Shown here piece by piece: positions 26,738 through 36,066 of a stretch of DNA of 64,000 bases (position 1 is the stretch's first letter; each line of letters opens with the position of its first letter). The position numbers and the translations under genes were made by a program. Origin of the DNA: Komarekiella delphini-convector SJRDD-AB1 (GTDB lineage Bacteria; Cyanobacteriota; Cyanobacteriia; Cyanobacteriales; Nostocaceae); the NCBI RefSeq assembly GCF_014831675.1, contig NZ_VJXY01000012.1:1-64000 (forward strand). The letters are read 5' to 3'. The notes under the pieces are model-generated. The model saw only the letters and a program-made list of their open reading frames with translations. It was not told the DNA's origin and made no database searches.

Positions 26738-27371
26738 GTTTAACCGAAGAATATTAAGGAGTATGAAGACTAATAGCAAGAATGACTTGCGCTGTCCAAT
26801 ACCGAGATCCTGATTCAGTGATTTCAGGGCTGCTAGTACATTCTCAGTATTCAACAACAGTTCACTTAGTTCCATAAACGCTACGAGCGGCTCTCGAAGT
26901 TCCGAGCAAAAAAAAGCCATCGTTTAGAAGTTGGTTAGTTTTAATTAATTAATCTCACCAAAATTTAATTTCATAAATTTTTCCGACAAATGTTAACTAA
27001 ATCTTAAGACATAGATTTTGTAACTCAAGATACAGTAATTTCTGGGTTTTGATTTTTGAATACAAGAACGGCTTTTTTTATGTTCGTCTGAAATAACTAT
27101 AAATAAGGCTCTCTCAAAGCATTAATCATAGGGATCAGTGAATCTCTAAGCAAAATTTAATTAAAAAATTATTTATGTGTCTAAAGTAAGAGTATAAAAT
27201 AACCTAAATCATAAGATAATAAACAAAGATATGAAAAAATTTCAAACCTGAAATTTTGTTTAAAATAATAAACCAAATATCACAGCAGTTTGTTAAGTTG
27301 GATTGAACCAGAATTTTTACTGGTTTAATACCCAGTTTTACAAAATAATAATCACAACCAGGGGTTTTAAA
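26738..27371. other. Intergenic region with no supported gene
   Basis: The 630 bp between uvrC and the zinc-ribbon gene are AT-rich. A 64-codon minus-strand frame (26726-26920) is open but lacks a recognisable protein pattern. No RNA gene is seen. Confidence 0.4.
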
Positions 27372-27551
27372 ATGCAGATAGTACAAAAGATTCATTGCCC
27401 AAACTGTGGGAGTAAAGCAGAACGCTATTATATTTTTGATAGTCAATTAACTCGAACGCAGTGCCCAAGTTGTGATTATTTAATGATTACTTGCACTCGT
27501 ACTGGCAGAGTCCTTGAGGCTTATGCCCCAGGAATTCACGCACACCATTAA
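27372..27551 (+). CDS. Small zinc-ribbon protein conserved in cyanobacteria
   Basis: From ATG 27372 the product is 59 residues: MQIVQKIHCPNCGSKAERYY, then QLTRTQCPSCDYLMITCTRTG and a short tail. Two CxxC pairs (9/12 and 34/37) form a zinc ribbon. Some databases label this family as PriA-like, but it lacks any helicase domain. The frame is open 23 codons upstream, but the family starts at this Met. Transcription probably ends at the hairpin immediately following. The function is unknown. Confidence 0.8.
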   Translation: MQIVQKIHCPNCGSKAERYYIFDSQLTRTQCPSCDYLMITCTRTGRVLEAYAPGIHAHH

Positions 27552-27553
27552 AA

Positions 27554-27592
27554 ATTAAAAATTGGAGAATCATTTTCTCTAATTTTTAATAA
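27554..27592 (+). terminator. Hairpin just after zinc-ribbon gene
   Basis: ATTAAAAATTGGAGAA and TTCTC-TAATTTTTAAT pair with one bulge, starting two bases after the stop codon. The AU-rich stem makes a plausible terminator. Confidence 0.6.
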
Positions 27593-27656
27593 ACTTATTT
27601 AAAATCTATATCAAGTTTGACTTTAGAAACTAAAAGTAACTACAGGTGCTAGTTAT

Positions 27657-27704
27657 AAAAGATAATGTCAAGTCTATTACGTATTAGGCTTGACATTATC
27701 TTTT
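27657..27704. terminator. Long perfect hairpin
   Basis: AAAAGATAATGTCAAG and CTTGACATTATCTTTT form a perfect 16-bp stem with a 16-base loop, ending in a T-run on either strand. It lies about 105 bp after the zinc-ribbon gene and may be a second or bidirectional terminator. Confidence 0.75.
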
Positions 27705-27932
27705 GAGCGGCTTGGGTCATGCAAAAGTTTAGTCTCTCAGCTAATACTTTTAAGGATATTCACTCTTTAGCTCTCTTGTAGTTTAAGAGAAGGTTAAAGG
27801 CTAAAGGGTAGGGATAAAATAAATCTAAGCTTTTCCCTTTCTGCTCTACTCTTTAACCGAGAAGTATTGGTGTCTCAGCACTGCTATAACTGTAGTCTTG
27901 GCGTCAATGGATCAAGACAGGGAATGTAGAAG

Positions 27933-28382
27933 GTGGCTCATACTTTTTTATTGGAACCAGGACGCTGGACAATGCAAGGAAGCTGGCTGGAACGTAATGG
28001 CTTGCCAATCAGCGTCAAGGGCATGACTTTAGTGGCTTGGAATCGAGATAACTGGTTTACTATGGCCACAAAGCTGATATTTCCAGGTAATAGCGATCGC
28101 TCAGAAATCTCGTTGCAATACAAAGGGCGTCTGCATGATGGAGAACGCCAGTATACTTTTTTACTTCAGCATAATCTCCTAGGGCAGGTTGAAGGCGAAG
28201 GCTGGATTGGCCCAGATACCATTGTGCAGCGTTATTGGGTACTAGGCGATCGCCAGCGTCGTAGCGGCTTTGAAACTCTACTCCGGGTCAATGATACTAG
28301 CTACTACCTAACCAGTGGTATATTAGTCGGTCACTTTTTAACTAGCACAATGGAAGCTAGCCTAGAACGTCAGTCAACATAA
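27933..28382 (+). CDS. Conserved cyanobacterial hypothetical protein
   Basis: The 149-residue product begins at GTG 27933 (AHTFLLEPGRWTMQGSWLER) and looks like a compact beta-barrel: alternating strands such as GMTLVAWNRDNWFTM, ISLQYKGRLHDGERQYTFLLQHN, GEGWIGPDTIVQRYWVLGDRQ and FETLLRVNDTSYYLTSG. No signal peptide or membrane segment is present. I recognise it as a family widespread in cyanobacteria with no assigned function; the fold resembles small lipocalin-type barrels, which is inference. It stands alone between two intergenic gaps. Confidence 0.7.
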   Translation: MAHTFLLEPGRWTMQGSWLERNGLPISVKGMTLVAWNRDNWFTMATKLIFPGNSDRSEISLQYKGRLHDGERQYTFLLQHNLLGQVEGEGWIGPDTIVQRYWVLGDRQRRSGFETLLRVNDTSYYLTSGILVGHFLTSTMEASLERQST

Positions 28383-28591
28383 CAGTCATTTGCCATTTGT
28401 CATTTTTTCAAAGTCTCTAAGTAGCTTTTGACCCTTAAACCTTTGATTAACAACTATTGGCTCAAAATTGGGCAAACTAAATCAGAATCAAAGCATTTGG
28501 CTGTCTCAAATGAGCCAGGAGTTCTCTATAATTCTGACCCCTGACTTTGACTCGCCAAACTATTATTGAACATTAGAGTCAAATTTCTACT

Positions 28592-30145
28592 ATGTCAGAC
28601 CCCAACATTGGTCGCTTACTTAGCAAACGCTACCAGCTTCAGGAGTTAATTGGTACTGGAGCAATGGGTCGAGTTTATCGTGCTAAGGATGTATTGTTGG
28701 GAGGAGTACCCGTTGCTGTAAAGTTTCTTGCCTTGTCAATCCAAAATGAAAAGATGCGATTGCAAGACCGCTTTGAGCGAGAAGCGAAAACCTGTGCTTT
28801 ACTGGGGCAAAAAAGCATCCACATTGTCCGAGTAATGGACTATGGCGTAGATGAAAATAACACTCCGTTCTACGTTATGGAATACCTACAAGGACAAAGC
28901 CTAAACAATATTGTCCGTAAGCAGCAACTAGCTTTGCCAAGATTCCTTAGCATGGTGCGTCAAATTAGCTTGGGGTTACAGTGCGCTCATAATGGCATCC
29001 CAGTTGATGGCACAATTTGCCCAATTATCCACCGCGATATCAAGCCCAGCAATATGCTGGTGATTCAAGACTCTAGTTTCGGGGAGTTGGTCAAGGTTCT
29101 AGACTTTGGTATTGCTAAGTTAATCCACTCAGATGGCGATCATACAAAATTCTATTTGGGAACCCTGGCTTACTCCTCTCCCGAACAGATGGAGGGTAAG
29201 GAACTGGATAACCGCGCCGATATTTATAGTTTAGGCGTAATGATGTTTGAAATGCTTACAGGCAAGATGCCACTGGTTGCGCCAACTCACTCATTTGGAG
29301 CATGGTACAAAGTACATCACTATCAACAACCACGTTCTTTTTCTGAGGCTGCCCCTGGATTATTACTGCCAAAGGAAGTACAAAAGCTGGTGATGAGTTG
29401 CCTAGCCAAACCAGCGAGCGATCGCCCTCAAACAATCAATGAAATCCTTAAAATTTTAACATCCCTAGAACAGCCTGAGCATCTACGCAAAATTAAGCAC
29501 GATAGCCATGCACTAGTTCCCACTACTACAGTTAGCACTGAGCTTGAACAAAAAACGAAAGCCGATTTACGGCTATCGTTATCAAACGATGAAATTGCTC
29601 GTGCCATTTCCTGGCCCCAAAATAAACCAATTGCCGATATTGTATTTACCCAGCCAATTCATATCAATAGGGAGGTTTTACCTGCCTTGTGGGTCATGCT
29701 ACAGCAACAAGAAATTCAAAAGCGCTTAATCTGTACCCGCTACAATCAATTTCTTTTTATCTCTATTCCCTATCCCATGTTGCTGTGGATTACTGTCATC
29801 TATAACCGCAAACATGGCGCTAAATGGTTACACTACTATCTTGATCTCAAAACCAGTCTTGGTCAAGAAATTGCCCGCTTATTACAGCATAAAGGTTACT
29901 ACCGTCTTTTATTCTTTGCGCGAGAAACACCAAGTCGCTGTGCCCATATCCTACTTTCCAGTATTGCTCCTGCTCAACGCCAACGATTACAACAGTGGGT
30001 AACAACTAGCAACGCTTTGGTGTCATCTGCCGATCCCCAAATTAGTAAAAACTTACTCAAAAGCGAGTACGAAAAGATTAAGCCTCAAATTTTAGCAAAG
30101 CTGGAAGGAATTGATACAGATTCTCCATACGACCTTTCTGGCTAA
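28592..30145 (+). CDS. Serine/threonine protein kinase (Hanks type) with unknown C-terminal domain
   Basis: Residues 14-290 form a complete eukaryote-type kinase: glycine loop IGTGAMGRVYRAKD, ATP-binding Lys44 (VAVKFL), catalytic HRDIKPSN with HRD at 147-149, DFG at 171-173, and the SPEQM activation segment. A linker leads to a C-terminal domain of about 190 residues (RAISWPQNKPIADIVFTQPI to the end). This domain has no transmembrane helix and contains a beta-rich segment (LICTRYNQFLFISIPYP, KGYYRLLFFARETPSRC) that I do not recognise. It is probably a sensor or substrate-binding module. The protein is cytosolic. A PP2C phosphatase gene lies 1.2 kb away on the other strand. Confidence 0.92.
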   Translation: MSDPNIGRLLSKRYQLQELIGTGAMGRVYRAKDVLLGGVPVAVKFLALSIQNEKMRLQDRFEREAKTCALLGQKSIHIVRVMDYGVDENNTPFYVMEYLQGQSLNNIVRKQQLALPRFLSMVRQISLGLQCAHNGIPVDGTICPIIHRDIKPSNMLVIQDSSFGELVKVLDFGIAKLIHSDGDHTKFYLGTLAYSSPEQMEGKELDNRADIYSLGVMMFEMLTGKMPLVAPTHSFGAWYKVHHYQQPRSFSEAAPGLLLPKEVQKLVMSCLAKPASDRPQTINEILKILTSLEQPEHLRKIKHDSHALVPTTTVSTELEQKTKADLRLSLSNDEIARAISWPQNKPIADIVFTQPIHINREVLPALWVMLQQQEIQKRLICTRYNQFLFISIPYPMLLWITVIYNRKHGAKWLHYYLDLKTSLGQEIARLLQHKGYYRLLFFARETPSRCAHILLSSIAPAQRQRLQQWVTTSNALVSSADPQISKNLLKSEYEKIKPQILAKLEGIDTDSPYDLSG

Positions 30146-30601
30146 GAAAGTATTTTAATATTACATAGAGCATATGTAGTATTAGAGTAATTACTCAGAA
30201 AATGTAAACTTTTATAAATAATGTATATATAGAGTTGTAATTTTTAGTTATAAAAAGTAGGAAGAGTAAAAACGTTAGCTGCAAAAGCTAGTCTCTATTA
30301 AAGCTTCCTCTGCACCGTATATCAGGGGATGAAAAATTATGATGCTGACACGTGAGAGAGATTTGCTTATGCACCAGTAGATTTAAGCTAAAGGCTTTAG
30401 TAAATTTGGACTTCAGTAAATATGTAGTCAAAATATTTAGTAAGTCTTAGTTTGGATGGTGAATTTAACTCCTGCGCTTTGTTTTTATATTCTCAGCCTT
30501 TGAAATTGTTTATCGAAGTTGACGCCCCTGCATCCCCAGCTCTTTTCCTCCTTGGAACTAAGCAAGAGAAGGAGGTCGCCCACTGCGACATCAGAAAGAC
30601 T
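30146..30601. other. Intergenic region between kinase gene and nblA
   Basis: This AT-rich gap of about 450 bp separates convergent genes. I see no gene, and only weak stem-loop potential near the nblA stop. Confidence 0.35.
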
Positions 30602-30799
30602 CTATGCCATAGTGGAACCGGAATCTAAGCCCCACTGGTGCTTAAGAAGCTCCTGATAAGTTGCCTCGCGCACCACCATTTGCTCATAAAGCTTGACTAA
30701 AAAGTCTTTAGCTTGATCATGGCTCATGTGTTGTACTTGAGTGGCAAATGAACGGATGCTGAATTGCTGTTCCAAGGATAATTCAATTGGTTGACTCAT
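30602..30799 (-). CDS. nblA: Phycobilisome degradation protein NblA
   Basis: NblA triggers breakdown of phycobilisomes during nitrogen or other starvation by bridging phycobiliproteins to Clp protease. From ATG 30799 it is 65 residues: SQPIELSLEQQFSIRSFATQ, then DQAKDFLVKLYEQMVVREAT and LLKHQWG, the hallmark NblA sequence. The frame opens 18 codons further upstream, but the ATG at 30799 has a GGAGT ribosome-binding site and the known N-terminus. The 5' region holds a strong hairpin (30846-30874). Nitrogen control by NtcA is usual for this gene, but I did not find a clear GTA-N8-TAC site. Confidence 0.95.
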   Translation of the reverse strand: MSQPIELSLEQQFSIRSFATQVQHMSHDQAKDFLVKLYEQMVVREATYQELLKHQWGLDSGSTMA

Positions 30800-30845
30800 A
30801 ATTAACTCCGAAAAAACAACGCGTAAAGGGTGATATCGCTCACAG

Positions 30846-30874
30846 AAGTCCAAACGTGATTAAGATTTGGACTT
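30846..30874 (-). promoter_or_regulatory. Hairpin in nblA upstream/leader region
   Basis: AAGTCCAAA and TTTGGACTT form a 9-bp stem with an 11-base loop, 47 bases upstream of the nblA start. It could be an mRNA leader structure or operator; the role is inferred. Confidence 0.45.
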
Positions 30875-31376
30875 TTGTCTGTCCCACATTTGTTCTTCCG
30901 TATTAAGAAAGATAACAAGTGTTTGACAGGTTGCCCACATCCTAAGTGTGGAATTTTTTTGCTTTGAGTTCTTGCACCTGACTCTACTGATATATATCCC
31001 AAGTCCGTTAGAGCAGATTTCGGGAAAATTTAGATTCTGTAAACTCAGGCTGGAACTCCCTTCTTAACTCTCTACCTCTGCAAACCTCTCTTAAAAGGAC
31101 AGGTTCAGCTAATGTTCCCCTTGTAGGAGAAAGGGGAATATAAGGTATTAAACGTGCATTATATTCGCCATACCTTATAAGGTGCAAGAAGTCAATTCAC
31201 CAATTTATATAAATTTAGCCTCCCTAGATAACTTTGGAGGCTAAAAATATTTGTATCAAGTTGTAAAGAAGAAAAATGCTCAGCCTGAACAAATTGCTGA
31301 GTATATCTACCGGATTTGTCTAAAATCCAATCATCAGCTGTCCTTCGCTAAGTAGCTAATGACCAATGATCAATAA
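30875..31376. other. nblA promoter region and downstream flank of PP2C gene
   Basis: The 500 bp contain the long nblA upstream region, an inverted repeat ATAAGGTAT...ATACCTTAT (31140-31178), and the hairpin listed separately at 31214-31245. No further gene is supported. Confidence 0.45.
31214..31245 (-). terminator. Hairpin downstream of UbiB-PP2C unit
   Basis: TTTAGCCTCC and GGAGGCTAAA form a 10-bp stem with a 12-base loop, 130 bp beyond the phosphatase stop. The A/T flanks suit termination on either strand. Confidence 0.7.
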
Positions 31377-32111
31377 CTATTGACTATCTTCCAGTGCAAC
31401 GATAACAACTGTGATGTTATCGTGTCCACCTTCTTCTTTTGCAGCTTCAATTAAAGAGAGAGCAGCTTTGTCAACCCACGGCGTATCTTGGAGGTGGCCA
31501 GCAATCTTTTGATTGACAAGTTCTTCTGTCAAACCATCACTGCATAATAGTAAGCGATCGCCAACTTTTACATCTAATGGTTGCAAATCAATCTGATGCA
31601 AATCTTCACGCCCCAAACAGCGCGATAATACATGACGAAAAGGATGAATCCGTGCTTCATCTGTGGTAATATCACCAATTTTGATCGCCCGTGCAACCCA
31701 AGTATGGTCTTCTGTTACTTGCTCTAATTGTGACTCTCGGAAGCGGTACAGCCGCGAATCACCAACATGAGCGCACCAAGGTGCTTCTGGGGCACGAAAA
31801 ATTACCACTACAATCGTTGTACCCATATCAGCACGTTCAGGATGATTTTGCTGATCCTGTAAAATTGCTTCATTGGCCCCCCACAAAGCTTGCTCTAGCA
31901 ACTCTTGAGAAGATTTAGAAGATTGCCAATGCGCGATTAAATACATCTGAATTTCTTGAGTTGCAATGCGACTTGCTTCTTCACCTCCCGCATGACCGCC
32001 CATTCCATCAGCAACAATGAAAAATCGCCCTTCTGGGTCGATATGATAAGCATCTTGATTATTAGAACGAATAAGTCCCGGATCACTGGAACCCGTGAAA
32101 TTAAGTTTCAT
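31377..32111 (-). CDS. PP2C-family serine/threonine protein phosphatase
   Basis: This 244-residue metal-dependent phosphatase is of the bacterial Stp/PrpC type and would reverse Hanks-type kinase phosphorylation. Metal ligands and motifs are in order: SDPGLIRSNNQDAYHID, FIVADGMGGHAGGEEAS, GTTIVVVIF, HVGDSRLYRFR, LLLCSDGLTEELV and EGGHDNITVVIV. It begins 17 bp after the ABC1/UbiB kinase gene and is probably in one transcript with it. Length and motifs are complete, with no sensor domain. Kinase genes at 28592 and 40578 are candidate partners by proximity only. Confidence 0.94.
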   Translation of the reverse strand: MKLNFTGSSDPGLIRSNNQDAYHIDPEGRFFIVADGMGGHAGGEEASRIATQEIQMYLIAHWQSSKSSQELLEQALWGANEAILQDQQNHPERADMGTTIVVVIFRAPEAPWCAHVGDSRLYRFRESQLEQVTEDHTWVARAIKIGDITTDEARIHPFRHVLSRCLGREDLHQIDLQPLDVKVGDRLLLCSDGLTEELVNQKIAGHLQDTPWVDKAALSLIEAAKEEGGHDNITVVIVALEDSQ

Positions 32112-32128
32112 AAATTTTTCTTCAATAA

Positions 32129-33814
32129 TTAATACATCCGATCGTAACGGTCAAGGCGTAAAAGTAGTCGGATCAGGATCACTGAAAGCCCTGCTGCAAT
32201 TAAACCAGGCATTAGTGCCCACCATACATAATTGTTAACCACTAAGATGGTAGCTGAAAGTGTGAAACCACTGATTAACAGAGCATAACTTATTGAGAGT
32301 TGAATACTACTCTGCCGCCGTAGCAGGCGTTCTGTTTCTATAGACCGAACGCGTACCCGTACATCTCCCCGCTCTAGTTTGTCTAATGTATCTTCTAATC
32401 TACGTGGCAGTCCAAATGCGGTACTACTTACCTGAACTGCTTGGCGACTCAATTCATTGATAAAGCTATTCCCCTCAGAACCATTCATATTGGTCATAAG
32501 CTGCATTGCATATGGTTGGGCAACTTCCATAAAGTTAAATTCTGGATCTAGACCTTTGCCTACCCCCTCTAGGGTGGAAAAGGCTCGCATCACAAAAGTG
32601 AAGGTTGCTGGAAATCTAAATGGCTGATTATAAGCTATTTCGTAAAGGTCGTCACTAATTGCCGCGACTGATTGATTTTCAAAGGGCTTATCCATGAAAT
32701 TGTCCAGCATATACTGGACAGAACGCCGCACAGGGCCCATATCATCTACTGGTGCGATCGCTCCTAAATTGATGAGAGACTGAACAACGCGATCGCCATC
32801 TTTTTGAGCAATACCAAACAGTGTTTCCATCAGTCCTTCCCGCACGTTGGACTTAATCCGCCCCATCATGCCGAAATCGTAGAATATTAGAGAACCATTC
32901 GGGCTAACGGCAATATTACCTGGATGAGGATCGGCATGGAAGAAGCCACTATTGAGCAACTGGAGCAAATACGCTTGAGCGCCCTGACGAGCAATTACCT
33001 TACGATCCAAACCCGCAGCCTCTAAAGCTTCGTATTGGCTAATTTTAATCCCAGGAACATATTCCAAGGTCAGCACGCGAGAAGTGGTGTAACGCCAGTA
33101 AACTCTTGGGACTTTCACCCAGTCGTAGCCACGAAAGTTACGGCGAAAAGTATCGGCGTTACGACCTTCATTAAGATAATCAATCTCTTCCCAAAGAATG
33201 CGGCAACACTCTTCGTAAATACCTATCCAATCTCGCCCTCGTCCCCATTTAGGATGATTTTGAAAATAGCGGGTAATTCCTTTGAGAATCTGTAAATCTA
33301 TTTCAAATAATTTCTTCAATCCTGGACGCTGCACCTTGACAACAACTAATTCCCCAGTGTGCAGAACAGCTTTGTGTACTTGACCCAAACTAGCAGCAGC
33401 TAGGGGAATAGGTTCAAAACTCTGAAACAGTTCAGGAATTTTTTTACCTAGTTCCTTTTCAATAGTCGCTTCTACTTGCTCATAGCTAAATGCTGGCACT
33501 TTGTCTTGTAGCTTAGCCAACTCTTCTACATATTCAATAGGGAATATGTCAGCACGGGTAGAAAACAATTGCCCGACTTTGATAAAGGTTGGCCCTAAGT
33601 CTAGTAGGGTACTGCGAATCCAGACTGCTTGGGCTTTGCGTCTTACAGCTTGCTTTACCTCAGTCACACCACCCGTGTAACTCCAATTTTTGTTGTATAG
33701 CCAAAGCTTGAACAGTAAGGTCAAGACAAAAGACCAAATGTCCACAAAGCGCCGTCTATTAGAGTAATTTTCCCGATTCCAACGGTATGCCTTGTCTGAA
33801 TAACCTGTTTCCAT
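32129..33814 (-). CDS. ABC1/AarF/UbiB-family atypical kinase
   Basis: The 561-residue protein belongs to the ABC1K family, which regulates isoprenoid quinone and tocopherol metabolism in cyanobacteria and plastids. Motifs are the KxGQ region (FIKVGQLFSTRADIFP), the Ala-rich loop AAASLGQVHKAVL, VVVKVQRPG with the Lys, GFFHADPHPGNIAV and FYDFGMMG (metal-binding Asp). Two C-terminal transmembrane helices (SYALLISGFTLSATILVV, WALMPGLIAAGLSVILI) anchor it, and the N-terminal segment is amphipathic. It is the first gene before the PP2C gene. All family-defining residues are present. Confidence 0.93.
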   Translation of the reverse strand: METGYSDKAYRWNRENYSNRRRFVDIWSFVLTLLFKLWLYNKNWSYTGGVTEVKQAVRRKAQAVWIRSTLLDLGPTFIKVGQLFSTRADIFPIEYVEELAKLQDKVPAFSYEQVEATIEKELGKKIPELFQSFEPIPLAAASLGQVHKAVLHTGELVVVKVQRPGLKKLFEIDLQILKGITRYFQNHPKWGRGRDWIGIYEECCRILWEEIDYLNEGRNADTFRRNFRGYDWVKVPRVYWRYTTSRVLTLEYVPGIKISQYEALEAAGLDRKVIARQGAQAYLLQLLNSGFFHADPHPGNIAVSPNGSLIFYDFGMMGRIKSNVREGLMETLFGIAQKDGDRVVQSLINLGAIAPVDDMGPVRRSVQYMLDNFMDKPFENQSVAAISDDLYEIAYNQPFRFPATFTFVMRAFSTLEGVGKGLDPEFNFMEVAQPYAMQLMTNMNGSEGNSFINELSRQAVQVSSTAFGLPRRLEDTLDKLERGDVRVRVRSIETERLLRRQSSIQLSISYALLISGFTLSATILVVNNYVWWALMPGLIAAGLSVILIRLLLRLDRYDRMY

Positions 33815-33892
33815 ATGCTTTGCTTACCGTTGGTTTGTAACTGAATCACCTAGAAGAAAAAACACTCTGATTCCTAAACTGTTTTTGCTCAA

Positions 33893-33961
33893 GTGTCATT
33901 TGTCATGTGTCATTCGTTTTATGATTTTTGACCAATGACCAATGACTAATGACCAATGACT
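33893..33961. repeat. Short tandem repeats of TGACCAATGAC / GTCATTTGTCAT type
   Basis: Units GTGTCATT-TGTCATGTGTCATT and ACCAATGACCAATGACTAATGACCAATGAC sit head to head between two minus-strand genes. This is the STRR style common in Nostocales; related runs occur near 3061, 19560, 31360, 46845, 48170 and 53400. Confidence 0.7.
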
Positions 33962-33975
33962 TAACTTAATTAGAT

Positions 33976-34302
33976 TTATGCAGAAGTTCTGCGATGATGT
34001 TGCAATTCTGTTCGCAACAGGGCAATTTCTGCTCGCAACTCGTCAATATCTGCTTGCAAGTCAACTGAACTGGAACTGGGTTGCCCAGTACTTGTAGTAG
34101 TTTGACCAGCATTGGCAGCTTCGGCTGCACGATTTGCCCGTTCTAAAACTTCATCTGTAAACTGGCGCAGTTGCTCTCTAGCTTCAGCATCAAATTTTCC
34201 CAGATCACTCAAAGCATCTGTCAAGGCGACCTCTAGTCGCTCATTAATCACTTCTGCTACTGCTCTGCCTACGAAAAAGGCTTGCACAAGGGGGTTACTC
34301 AT
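33976..34302 (-). CDS. Conserved cyanobacterial coiled-coil protein (DUF6825-like)
   Basis: The 108-residue product starts [20 protein letters not shown], continues through [19 protein letters not shown] and a long charged helix ([20 protein letters not shown]), has a Ser/Thr-rich hinge, and ends in a coiled coil ([18 protein letters not shown]). It is a conserved cyanobacterial family, which I match from memory to DUF6825. There is no membrane segment beyond the short hydrophobic start. It lies upstream of the UbiB gene on the same strand. Function is unknown. Confidence 0.7.
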   Translation of the reverse strand: MSNPLVQAFFVGRAVAEVINERLEVALTDALSDLGKFDAEAREQLRQFTDEVLERANRAAEAANAGQTTTSTGQPSSSSVDLQADIDELRAEIALLRTELQHHRRTSA

Positions 34303-34648
34303 AAATTTTTGTTACGCTTATCCGCAAGAGAATTATAACTTGCCCGTATGCATTGCGGCTTCTACTGTAGAGCTAGAAATTTAGTGTTGCAGACTTTTGA
34401 GTCTAGATAGCATTCTTTACCACTTAATAAGCAATTAAAGGCAAAATCAAACTTATAATGTGGTAATTACGGTTATAAATGGAAAATTTGTCGTAATTTA
34501 AGAACATTAAGTTTTATTACTGAGGGTATAAGGCGGTATCGACACCAAGCACGCACAGTAATGACTTGCTGCTAATCATTTACTTCTACAGTTTGACAAT
34601 TATTTTTAATTAAAGTTTAGTGTTTAAAAAAATATTAAAGACAAAGAA
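34303..34648. other. Divergent promoter region
   Basis: About 345 bp separate the coiled-coil gene from the DUF1822/CHAT-kinase unit. It is AT-rich and probably carries promoters for both directions. I see no RNA or repeat of note. Confidence 0.4.
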
Positions 34649-36046
34649 ATGGATCTTTTTACGTTAATATTAATACCTTTTGTAGTAGGAATCTTTACTA
34701 ACAGAGTAGATGCACTTATAATAGCTTCCTCTGTTGAAAATGTTTTGAAGCGCCTGCATCATAATGACAAGCAAGTTAATCAAGAACTAGAAAAAATACT
34801 TAAACTTTGTTTCCTATCGGCACTCCAAACTATTGCTATAGAATGTCATAAAGAACTAATTAAATTATCTCCTGTGCAGCGCTACCGAGCAGTAATTATT
34901 TATCCACCAGAGCACCGGGATGAACTTCAATGGCTAGACTTAAAGCTGAAGCAGCTTGTCAAAGAGCTAAAACATGTCAAGCAAGCAAAATACGTTGACA
35001 TACCATTTAAATCCCTAGATGAAATTGCATCACTACTAACCTCAGAAAGTCAGCTATTGGAAACAGGCGTTCAAGCGGTAAAGGAAAAACTCATAGCAGA
35101 AGCACTTAATGAGGAATTTATACCTGAATGCTATGCAGCCAAGGTTAAGACAGGTTTATTTGAAAAAGTGCGCGAAAACTTTACTTCTGAGATTAAGCAT
35201 AATCCACTTATCCGCGAGATTTTTGAGGTCAAGCTACTAGCTAATATCAATATAAATTTAGCAGAACAGAAATTAAAAACTCAAGATTTAGAAGAATCTT
35301 GGCGTTCATATCAAACGTCACAATTGCCGCAGGCATCTGAAGCTAGGCGCACAGTTAAGCTAGAGTTAGACGTTGAAAATCTAGATGCAGCACGTTTAGA
35401 AGTGATTATTCAGCATCTTCAGAAACTTTTGGATGATGGGTCAATAAGACTACAAAGAATTGAGGAGGGTTGTATGGAGCTAGTTTTTGATGGTTCCCAA
35501 AAAGGTCTTGATAAACTTGATAATCTTTTTAAATCAGGTCAATTGACAGAAATATTAGGTATTCCTGTACAAGATGTGATAGGTGTAGATTCTAATGTTG
35601 GATTAAATAAAACATTAGTTAACTTAAGCCAATGGCTGCAAAATATAATTGAAGCAGGTTGGCAGACAGTAGAAGAGGTTTTGGGTGAAACAGACAAATT
35701 AGTATTTGCTAGAAGCGGTACTGGTGATCAAGGAGTTTTACGAGCACAGCAGATTGATTTAGAAATGCAAGCGATCGCTAACTCATTAGCTTTAGTTGTT
35801 GCTGTCCAGCCAAAAGCAGATCACCAAAGAGACATACGTCTACAAGTGTATCCAATTAGCAGTAAAACTCTGCCACAAGGTCTTAAATGCATTGTGCTTG
35901 ATACATCAGGCAAGAACCTTCTAGAAGTTCAAGCCAAAAATACTAATAAGAGTATTCAACTAAATATTAGTGGCAAACCTGGAGAGCAATTTAGCGTGCA
36001 AATTCAATTGGGTGATGCTAGTACCAAGCGAAATTTTGTGATTTAA
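34649..36046 (+). CDS. DUF1822-type protein with N-terminal helix and possible TRADD-N-like domain
   Basis: The 465 residues divide into three parts. Residues 1-20 are one hydrophobic segment (MDLFTLILIPFVVGIF), followed by a helical region to about 230. Residues about 234-310 have alternating strand/helix sequence (TVKLELDVENLD, AARLEVIIQHLQKLL, IRLQRIEEGCMELVFDGS, GLDKLDNLFKSGQLTEILG) that resembles the TRADD-N/effector-associated domains of prokaryotic conflict proteins; this match is tentative. Residues 320-465 match the DUF1822 C-terminus (LSQWLQNIIEAGWQTVEE, QQIDLEMQAIANSLALVVAV, RDIRLQVYP, GEQFSVQIQLGD...FVI). DUF1822 genes commonly neighbour CHAT genes in cyanobacteria, and a CHAT-kinase gene follows after 20 bp, so it is probably its membrane-tethered partner. 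Confidence 0.75.
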   Translation: MDLFTLILIPFVVGIFTNRVDALIIASSVENVLKRLHHNDKQVNQELEKILKLCFLSALQTIAIECHKELIKLSPVQRYRAVIIYPPEHRDELQWLDLKLKQLVKELKHVKQAKYVDIPFKSLDEIASLLTSESQLLETGVQAVKEKLIAEALNEEFIPECYAAKVKTGLFEKVRENFTSEIKHNPLIREIFEVKLLANININLAEQKLKTQDLEESWRSYQTSQLPQASEARRTVKLELDVENLDAARLEVIIQHLQKLLDDGSIRLQRIEEGCMELVFDGSQKGLDKLDNLFKSGQLTEILGIPVQDVIGVDSNVGLNKTLVNLSQWLQNIIEAGWQTVEEVLGETDKLVFARSGTGDQGVLRAQQIDLEMQAIANSLALVVAVQPKADHQRDIRLQVYPISSKTLPQGLKCIVLDTSGKNLLEVQAKNTNKSIQLNISGKPGEQFSVQIQLGDASTKRNFVI

Positions 36047-36066
36047 CTGCCTGCAAGGGGTCGGCA

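Noticed and set aside
26726-26920. 64-codon minus-strand frame with a hydrophobic stretch
   Set aside because: No recognisable family, it overlaps the uvrC terminator hairpin, and its amino acid pattern could arise by chance in AT-rich DNA.
27933-28382. Possible link to a defence cluster with the neighbouring kinase
   Set aside because: The kinase, nblA and phosphatase genes are ordinary cyanobacterial regulators, and nothing ties the barrel protein to defence.
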